Part shown: piece after piece, positions 58,201 to 64,000 of the stretch
Numbering within the stretch: the first letter of the stretch is position 1
Layout of the letters: every line of letters begins with the position of its first letter
Assembly: GCF_032062135.1 (NCBI RefSeq)
Contig: NC_092860.1
Coordinates: forward strand, 153,822,703 to 153,886,702
DNA from: Pyxicephalus adspersus
Lineage: Eukaryota; Chordata; Amphibia; Anura; Pyxicephalidae
DNA: 64,000 bases
Direction of reading: 5' to 3'
The notes under the pieces: model-generated
The model's database searches: none
The model's input: only the letters and a program-made list of their open reading frames with translations
What the model was told of the DNA's origin: nothing
Made by a program: the position numbers and the translations under genes

Positions 58201-61200
58201 CCCAGAAAGATACCAAATACCCAGCTGGCACGTCACCGACTTCATTGCTGGTGTGCTAGAGACATGAGATTATACCAGACATTGGGAATGAGATTTGTAT
58301 TTGCTTCCACTTTGGATTCCAAGTCAATGTCCTGGTTTATATGTTTGGTCCAATTCCAAATTTATAGTTAAAACATTTTTTTAAAACATTTTATTTTTAT
58401 TGAAACTTTTTAAACATTTATGGAAAACAAAAAAAAATGAGTTACAGCAAAATTCAAATCTTACATAGATAGATATACAATAGAAAAGCACAAATAAACA
58501 TGAAAGATAGCCTTATGTGCAGCATCACTTGCTATAGTGAAAAATCCTATACAATTCAGTACTGGTTAAAAGTGCAAACATACCCTTTATATCTTTGAAA
58601 GCCTCTGGGTCATAAAATACATGACAGAATAAAGCCTCCCAGCCTCTGCTATTCAACCATGGCTTGCTCGGCAGTCAGGGACATTCTTTAGCCTTCTATA
58701 GTCCAGGGAATCCCGAATAAAAACCAGGAAGACCATATCTGAGTAAATTTCTCACTTCTATCATGAACATTGGCCGTTAGGTCCTCCATTACCATTAACT
58801 CATTAACTTTACGCAGCCAGAGCCCAGGGGACGGTGGAGAAGTACTTTTCCACTGAGAGGGAATACATGCCCTGGCCGCCATCACCAAGTATTTTACACT
58901 TGAATTTACAAAACTCTTTTGGGGCCAGTCATGAAGAAACAATAGGAAACAAAACGGGTCCTCAGGACCTCTCACATAGTTAGCTTCTGACACAACATCA
59001 TAACTGTTTACCGGAACTCAGTGAGTCGCCGAAATGACTAAAATACATGTAGCATTGTGCTGGTGTCCTCAATACATCTTCAACACATCTTTGACGTCCG
59101 GGAAAAAACTTATCAGGCGTATGACTTAATGTGTCATGAGCAACAGAGGTTTCTTTTGTGACTTGGTGTGAAACCATTGGGAGGTGAATTCAACAAAGAA
59201 TAAACAATGGAGAGAGCATGTCTAGTGCCACCCTGACCCAAGCAGATCTGCTCAAAACCTGTAAGGAATCAAGTGAACATTTCTGCTGATGGTAGGGAAC
59301 GTTAAAAATTAGCAAGTTGACATGTTGTGGCCAAAAATTCCAGGTCAACCTCCTGGCAAGAGGAACACTCTGCCTGACTTAGCCACCGTCCTTGAAACAA
59401 AAAAGTCCTGACTCTGTCTACACCCTTGTCCCTTATTCTTGGTGTTCCCAGGACCAGAGTGAGGGGGCTTGGTGATGAGGTTAACTCACCATGGGGAAAA
59501 TATTTAAACGCAACCCACTTGGAAATTACTAGCCAAAAGCCTCTTTTGTTCGGTAGACAAGGATATGGTCAGGGCTGCACACTTAGATATATTGATTTTA
59601 AAATTGGAGAGACTCCCATATTCTTTCATAGCCTACAGAGGATTAGGGAGGGTGACCAGCGGGTTTGAGACATAAAAAATCAGGTCGTCAGCATATGCGG
59701 CCACTTTCTGTTCTGCATCTCTCAGTTTAAGGCCTCTGATCTCAAAGCTTTAATGGAAAAACCTAGAGACCCCAACATGCATGCTAGGTACAGCAGGAAT
59801 ACATCATCATGCAATTCCAATAATTGAACTGCTTTGCTGATCTCAGCCTGGGTAAATGGATTAAATGTTTTAATTTAATCATTCAGAAAAAAAACTACTG
59901 ACCAATAAAAGTGTGGTTTCTTTTTATTGCAGTCATGTTCTGGCAGCAGATCCAGCGGTGACATTCCACAGACCCAGGGAACGCTGACTATTGGGCCCAT
60001 TCGATTGTCTGGTACAGTATAACTTCTATGTCATAGTCACAGCTTGTTTCTTCAATTTCTGTAGGCAAAGAAATATTTGTATAAAAAACAACAATGTGTA
60101 AATCAATCTTTTTCTTTCTTTTTAGATGACGCTGTTCGTAAGTATATTCATTTACATATAATAACATTGGTGATATCACTTTTATTCTTTTATTGTCAGA
60201 GCTTTTTTATTCCATTTCTGTAAGCAAAGAAATATTTGTATGAACTCCATTTTTATTTGTCTGAGATATATCTCTTTCTTTTCTTTTCAGATGATGGCGT
60301 TAGTAAGTATAATTATTTATAATTTAATAATTTTTGTAATATCACTTTTCATTTTTTGAGGGGATCCACATAGGAATTTCCATAATCAGCATTAAATTTA
60401 TTTCCAGTATCCATTCCTGCATTTCACTTTATTGATTCTTCTGTGATTATTTTATATTTCTTTATTTTTCTTTATCCTTCTCTATTTCTGATCTGTTAAT
60501 GGCTAATATAAATAGTGATATTTACACTGAAATGTTTGAAATATTTCTAAAAAATAGTTCATTTTTCGCAGTGCAGATCACATCAGCTTTGGGAATGTAC
60601 ATTTACTGTAACAGTAAATACAGAGACAAGTGGAATTCATAAAAACGATGTGCCAAAAAATATTTTGATTTTCATCATTCATACGTCACGGGGTGTTTTG
60701 GTGGATGTAATGGCAAATTAAATATGTCATTTGGCAAATCCAGAATTTTTACAAAAAAAGAAAAAATCCCTTGCCTCACTAATTTACTGGACCTTGCCTC
60801 TTGTCTTTAAAAATACCTTTGATTGTTGTAACTATTTGTAACAATTTCTCCTTATTGTGAAACTTTGAAGACATTTTTTTAGCAGATTAGCATAAGTGGA
60901 ATTGTAGTTGGAAACATCAAGAAATTCAAGTCAGTTTCTCAGTTAGAAATTTTGTTATGGCCTAGATTTGGAGCTCATTATTTATTTTTTGGTTCAGTCA
61001 ATCCAGCCAGCGGATGTTGACAGCTGCCATGACCTTCTGGCTGGATTAGCAAGGCCATACGCAATACGTGCCATTGACATGTAAAAAAAAATGTTTATTT
61101 TGTTTTTATATTTCTTTATAAAAACTGTGTGGGGGTTTATTGGGATCCTAATATTAAAACAAGACCCTTTCTTAGGCTTAGGATAGGAAATAAGAGGCAA

Positions 61201-62061
61201 CAAGTATGGCATAGAGCAGCGGCCACCAACTGATGGTCCGCTAAAAAATATTTTTGGTGGTCTGCTAAAAAAAATGTTGGTGGTCCGCAGCTCCGATCGG
61301 TGTGTCCCCAAATGGGGTCGGCAGAAGGACCCTGCTGGTGGGGGCGTACCGGCTAGAACCATGGACCGTGTCACCCGTACAAATCCCATGCTCAGGGAAG
61401 TGGGTGGGCTTCTGGCATCATAACGTCACTTTAGGGTTTCTCCCTCTTTGAGTGACACCCGGCTCCCCACTCATGTGCGGTCTGGAGCTGGTAACTTAAG
61501 TGGTCTGCAGGAGGGAAAAGATTGGAGACCACTGCCATACACGGTTCTCTGGAACCTGGCTTGCCAAACAAGCAATAGACCCATTCAGTTTGGCAAAACC
61601 AAATGTTGGCGAGGGCCAGTCTCATCCCTAAAACATGATCCCAGAACAGGCAGAAAGCTTATAGAAATCTGGAAACTTTGAAAAATGATATCCCCAGATA
61701 TTCACCCTTTGAAATCAGTAGAGGGGTACATAGTACCCTTCCCAGAAAGGTTTAATTAATGTTTAGGAATAATCACAGAATACAATAGGAACATTTATCT
61801 TATCTATAGTATGTTTAAAATTATTCAAACTTTTTTAGATTAGAAGGTAAATACACACTTACATGAAACAAACCTATTTGTATGAACTATATAATTATAT
61901 AGAAAGCTTTCTGTGTTCTCTTTTTAAGTTTGTGGAGTGACAAGGTCCCACTATCATGTTCATGCCTTATCATTATTTTCTATCTATTCACAGACGCAGC
62001 AGCAAGCTTCAGTCTGGCTACAGTCCTTGGACTACTTTTGGCAAACATCCTCATTGTTTGA
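49149..62061 (+). CDS. ZP-module membrane glycoprotein, uromodulin/GP2-like (10 coding exons)
   Basis: Gene span; the ten coding exons are listed separately and sum to 1050 nt, 349 codons plus TGA, with every junction GT-AG and in phase. Order: signal peptide (1-18), short linker with a cysteine (exon 2), ZP-N (about 42-160), ZP-C (about 180-300), cleavage-site and hydrophobic-patch segment (exon 7), two 4-residue microexons, and a C-terminal hydrophobic tail ([20 protein letters not shown]). ZP-module proteins polymerise into extracellular filaments after release at a site next to the patch. There are no EGF or D8C domains before the ZP module, so it is shorter than uromodulin or GP2. No symbol is given because orthology cannot be settled here. 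Confidence 0.88.
50471..50521 (+). CDS. ZP gene exon 2
   Basis: 51 nt between TTTTTTCAG and GTATGT, phase 1 to 1. Encodes [17 protein letters not shown]. It is short and symmetrical, so it could be skipped without a frame change. It has no counterpart in the inverted left arm. Confidence 0.7.
50696..51135. mobile_element. MITE-like element in ZP intron 2
   Basis: Ends are imperfect inverted repeats: ACTATACTCAAAATTT at the left, and the right end in reverse complement reads GTACCTAAACTCAGAATTTT. The interior has a strong palindrome, CATCCTACGTCACC (50869-50882) against GGTGACGTAGGATG (50902-50915). GC-richer than its surroundings. Absent from the left arm. Confidence 0.55.
51190..51560 (+). 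repeat. Dispersed repeat in ZP intron 2
   Basis: Same family as 25640-26480 and 32330-32550 (GGGAGCAGAGAGGCTATAAA, CCCCTTCAGCTGTGCACAGC). Absent from the left arm. Confidence 0.6.
52016..52212 (+). CDS. ZP gene exon 3 (ZP-N start)
   Basis: 197 nt, phase 1 to 0, between CTTTAAG and GTAAGT. Encodes [40 protein letters not shown] and [14 protein letters not shown], ending CGTDLT. The [10 protein letters not shown]...IHLKDRRC pattern with spaced cysteines is typical of ZP-N. Confidence 0.93.
52240..53426 (+). mobile_element. L2/Rex1-like LINE 3' fragment in ZP intron 3
   Basis: Translation near 52325-52680: [40 protein letters not shown] and [14 protein letters not shown], the RT entry region of L2/CR1/Rex1 LINEs. 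The 3' tail has CTGTCTGTATTCGTCTGTCA and TTGGCGCTATATATAAATCC, followed after the TTAA element by an AAT/TAA microsatellite. It starts about 30 bp past exon 3. Co-family with 31130-32345. Confidence 0.85.
53427..53998. mobile_element. piggyBac-like MITE with TTAA ends
   Basis: TTAACCCCCTGAGCACTAAT at 53427, and reading inwards from 53998 on the other strand TTAATAACCCCCCTAGCGGT. TTAA flanks plus CCCCC-rich termini are the piggyBac signature. No transposase is present (572 bp). It sits exactly in the 3' microsatellite of the L2-like LINE, so it inserted later. Relatives lie at 3239-3890. Confidence 0.72.
54345..54499 (+). CDS. ZP gene exon 4
   Basis: 155 nt between CTCCAAG and GTACAG, phase 0 to 2. 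Encodes [40 protein letters not shown] and [12 protein letters not shown]. The GTHAIYENN and [13 protein letters not shown] blocks are classic ZP-N (compare NGTxxxENxIxY and CxYPxxM in the family). Confidence 0.95.
54525..56459 (+). other. ZP gene intron 4
   Basis: Non-coding. About 54830-55150 is a C/T-rich block (TGACCTTG, CCTGCCTTGGCCTTGGACTG) that looks like a dispersed repeat related in style to 21700-22060. (CT)n lies near 55386. The rest is unremarkable. Confidence 0.5.
56460..56708 (+). CDS. ZP gene exon 5 (ZP-N end to ZP-C)
   Basis: 249 nt between CTTCACAG and GTAAGA, phase 2 to 2. Encodes [40 protein letters not shown] and [13 protein letters not shown]. The [10 protein letters not shown] and LYVGVYI blocks and the INCHSTPT motif mark the start of ZP-C. 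Confidence 0.95.
56709..57868 (+). other. ZP gene intron 5
   Basis: No extra exon or clear transposon was recognised. Open frames near 56789-57091 show no family. Confidence 0.45.
57869..58022 (+). CDS. ZP gene exon 6 (ZP-C)
   Basis: 154 nt between AATTACAG and GTAAGT, phase 2 to 0. Encodes [40 protein letters not shown] and [11 protein letters not shown]. The CP-P-D, F-IQMFKF and [10 protein letters not shown] blocks are diagnostic for ZP-C of uromodulin-type proteins. Confidence 0.96.
58370..59760 (-). mobile_element. L1/Tx1-like LINE 3' fragment in ZP intron 6
   Basis: Begins with the reverse complement of a LINE 3' end (TTTTTATTGAAACTTTTTAA). Minus translation at 58688-58993 has [20 protein letters not shown] and [19 protein letters not shown], a C-terminal ORF2 region, and about 59665-59705 gives [11 protein letters not shown], the RT catalytic box. 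Many stops occur between these. Confidence 0.82.
59933..60011 (+). CDS. ZP gene exon 7 (cleavage site and external hydrophobic patch)
   Basis: 79 nt between TTATTGCAG and GTACAG, phase 0 to 1. Encodes [20 protein letters not shown] then GPIRLS. By position, [10 protein letters not shown] is the external hydrophobic patch that controls ZP polymerisation. The only basic residue before it is the arginine in SGSRSSG, so a monobasic protease site is likelier than a furin site. Confidence 0.88.
60126..60137 (+). CDS. ZP gene microexon 8 (12 nt)
   Basis: ATGACGCTGTTC between TTTCTTTTTAG and GTAAGTA, phase 1 to 1. It adds DDAV after exon 7. Excellent polypyrimidine tract and donor. Symmetrical, so inclusion or skipping keeps the frame. 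Confidence 0.7.
60291..60302 (+). CDS. ZP gene microexon 9 (12 nt)
   Basis: ATGATGGCGTTA between TTCTTTTCAG and GTAAGTA, phase 1 to 1. Reads HDGV if joined to exon 8 or DDGV if joined directly to exon 7. Paralogue of microexon 8 by local tandem duplication. Confidence 0.7.
60366..61216 (+). other. ZP gene intron 9, first part
   Basis: AT-rich, non-coding. A segment near 60994-61080 (CAATCCAGCCAGCGG, reverse-complement CTGGCTGGATT) forms a loose inverted repeat. No exon was seen. Confidence 0.4.
61217..61534. mobile_element. hAT-like MITE in ZP intron 9
   Basis: The left end CAGCGGCCACCAACTGATGG pairs with the right end, whose reverse complement is CAGTGGTCTCCAATCTTTTC. This fits hAT-type CAGYGG termini. 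The interior has repeated GGTGGTC-GC words. Flanking 8-mers GCATAGAG and CCATACAC match at five of eight positions, a weak target-site duplication. No transposase. Confidence 0.6.
61994..62061 (+). CDS. ZP gene exon 10 (hydrophobic C-terminus and stop)
   Basis: Starts after TATTCACAG by completing a split codon, then [21 protein letters not shown] and TGA (62059-62061). The product ends in the hydrophobic stretch with no basic cytoplasmic tail, which favours a GPI-attachment signal over a stable transmembrane anchor. Small residues (NAAAS) just before it could hold the attachment site. Confidence 0.85.
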
Positions 62062-62202
62062 AATACAAAATTTATAATAGACTATTTCCTTAATTAATAG
62101 ATGTTTACAAAGGTTTGGTCAATAAGCAAACAGGCAAACGGTGTGTGTTATAAGTTGACTGTTTTAAATATCTAATGTACACTTTATATAAATGAATGAA
62201 AG

Positions 62203-62208
62203 AATAAA
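62203..62208 (+). terminator. Probable polyadenylation signal of the ZP gene
   Basis: AATAAA 142 nt after the stop codon, the first canonical signal downstream of TGA. Confidence 0.5.
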
Positions 62209-62214
62209 TCATAT

Positions 62215-63140
62215 GCAGCATATTTATTATTGTAGACTTTTATTTTAATATCAGGTGGAATTAAAAAAAAAATTCTGCCTGCTGTACATTCCCATAATTG
62301 ATAAATGAAAAGGATGGTGAACATAACAGAACATATCTGAGTTTACTGCAACTTAAACAAAATATTAGTATCTTTTTGGGCAAATTACATATGGTCTCCT
62401 TAATCATAATTATCACAGAGAGGTAAAGTGGGATTGGGATACTTTCTGGCTCCATTTTGTATAGTTCTAATTAGAGGGGCTCAGAGCCCAGAGAGAAATC
62501 CAAGTCAAAATAATTTTGGTCAGACTGGAAGAAAAATAGATGTTTGCATCAGACTTCTGAGTCATAATTCAACTTCAATAAATTTGGCCATTTCAACCTT
62601 TTATATCCATATGTTATATCTGAGCAGCCTTCTCAGCTTTACAGCTGCCCTCCTGCTGGATTGGATAAACATAATTGACAGGTATATTATATGATTATAA
62701 ATGGGTAAAATGGTAATATCTAATACATATAAATGGTTGAGAAATGACACCTGTCCCAGATGATCCCTTGCTGGACAGTGTTTAGGACATATTTGGATAC
62801 AATGTTTAGCTGAACGTTAACTGACACAAATGAGAAGGCTGCATGATAAAAAATCATTGTATCAACCTTTTATAAGAAAATCACCTGTAATAGTCATTAC
62901 AAGTAGAAATATTAAACAACAAGAAATTGCTGCTTCCCAAGGAAGGTCTAAAAATGGGAAAAACAACAAAGGATAGGGAGCACTTGTAAATTGATAGCTA
63001 GTGTGTTTGGAGCTAATTGGAATGTTTCATTTCTGAGTTACACTGCAAGAAGGTGTAAAAATTAGTGTAAATTTCTGAGGACACGTTCACTCCTTACAAG
63101 GGAAAAAATCAAATAGTTAAAAAAAAGTATACACAGGTAA
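62215..63140. other. Non-coding sequence
   Basis: AT-rich intergenic sequence with no recognised exon, RNA gene or repeat boundary. Confidence 0.4.
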
Positions 63141-63144
63141 TAGT

Positions 63145-63930
63145 TCCAAAATGTGCCATTCCAATGTTTCAGTTTTTTTGAAACCGCGTAAAGACCTGGT
63201 GGACCCAGCTAGTTATCGCCCCATTAGGCTTCATTATGGGACACCTGACAGGGGATTATACTAGAAGAACTATCTCTTTTATTGATGCGAATAATTGGAT
63301 GAACCAGGGAGCATTCATTCTTTGCCTAAATGATGAAAAAGCATTTGATAAGCTTGATAAGCTCGACATTTATGTTCGTCGCAGAGAGAAGTGGGAATTT
63401 CAGGACCGTTTCAATTCAAGTAATATTTTCCGCGCCCTTTAGCCACAGGTAAATTCTTGCATGCTATGTCACCATGCTATGTCCACTTCCCCCCCCCACT
63501 TTTTGTATTGTGCATTGAGCCACTGGCAACACCCAGATATTTCGGGCATCACCATAAAACAGACCACGTTCACGCAAGCATTATAGGTGGATGATATCCT
63601 ACTATCTATAACTAATCCACATGTATCTTTGCTGTGTCCTCATGAGGTATGGGAAGAATATGACATCATACCGGGGATAAGGTTAATCCCACAAAAAAAA
63701 GGAAAGGTTGTCATTAAATTTGACCCCAGATGCGTTAAGAAATTTACAGATGAATTTCCTCTACCATTGAAAAAAGGACATTATCAAATACTTGGGTATT
63801 TTTAACACGCCAACATATTCATCCTCTGTTCCCGCAGAGATCAAGGTGGGCTGGCTGATTTTTTTAATAGTTTCTTTTTTATTTGTTATCTGTAATTATG
63901 TGAAATAAATTTTCAATAAAAATACATTAT
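63145..63930 (+). mobile_element. L1/Tx1-like LINE fragment
   Basis: Plus-strand blocks: KPRKDLVDPASYRPIRL (RT entry), GDYTRRTISFIDANNWMNQG, AFILCLNDEKAFDKLDKL, then, after a frame change, MDDILLSITNPHVSLLCPHE (catalytic DD) and KGHYQILGYF. The 3' end reads AAATAAATTTTCAATAAAAA near 63905. Internally deleted and frame-broken. Confidence 0.8.
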
Positions 63931-64000
63931 ACATCAGTATACACTATTTCCAAGACCAAATTTTCACCTACTGCTAATTAGGGAAATTGGGAATTTGGGG

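Larger units (their letters stand above)
60040..60365 (+). repeat. Tandem duplication of a microexon unit, about 160 bp
   Basis: Two units share, in order, ATTTCTGTA-GCAAAGAAATATTTGTAT, a CTTT-rich tract with AG, a 12-nt exon ATGA-G-GTT, GTAAGTATA, and a TAATA-TATCACTTTT block. The first is near 60054, the second near 60214. The units are clearly homologous and diverged. Confidence 0.85.

Noticed and set aside
60994..61389. 131-codon minus-strand open frame
   Set aside because: It overlaps the hAT-like MITE and AT-rich intron sequence. No domain was seen.

Overview
The window reads as a stretch of anuran amphibian (frog) nuclear DNA. The basis is a split type-2 vomeronasal receptor (V2R) gene with the classic six-exon layout, a multi-exon zona-pellucida (ZP) module gene of the uromodulin/GP2 type, GT-AG introns throughout, and a dense load of Tx1/L1-like LINEs, L2/Rex1-like LINEs, Ty3/gypsy remnants and MITEs. 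There are no operons, prokaryotic genes or CRISPR arrays. The species cannot be fixed from the sequence alone.

Layout. 1-8.09 kb is AT-rich repeat territory ending in a gutted Ty3/gypsy element (gag, protease and RT start, minus strand). 8.09-12.60 kb is the left arm of a large, diverged inverted duplication. It carries a dead minus-strand copy of the 5' half of the ZP gene. 12.6-46.76 kb is a 34 kb spacer holding an orphan V2R transmembrane exon with two stop codons (14.6-15.5 kb), gypsy relics, and a six-exon V2R gene (19.03-29.41 kb) that is complete except for one TAA in the last exon. It also holds a possible isolated secretory first exon (30.15 kb), a relic of V2R intron 1 (32.5-33.0 kb), two head-to-head L1/Tx1-like elements (33.0-41.6 kb) and another gypsy pol fragment (42.7-44.0 kb). 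46.76-54.52 kb is the right arm of the inverted duplication. It contains the promoter and first four coding exons of an apparently intact ZP gene on the plus strand, which continues to 62.06 kb. 63.1-63.9 kb is one more L1-like fragment.

How the pieces relate. The ZP gene and its dead copy are divergent (head to head), and their upstream sides face the V2R block. The live gene encodes about 349 residues: signal peptide, a compact ZP module, a cleavage-site and hydrophobic-patch region, two 12-nt microexons, and a C-terminal hydrophobic tail suited to a GPI anchor or membrane span. The dead copy has lost a TATA-containing segment, an exon 1 donor, exon 2, and the reading frame in exons 3 and 4. 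The V2R gene would be a pheromone/odorant receptor of vomeronasal neurons, but as written it lacks TM5-7. The inverted duplication, the duplicated microexons and the fragments of V2R duplication show a locus shaped by repeated segmental copying.
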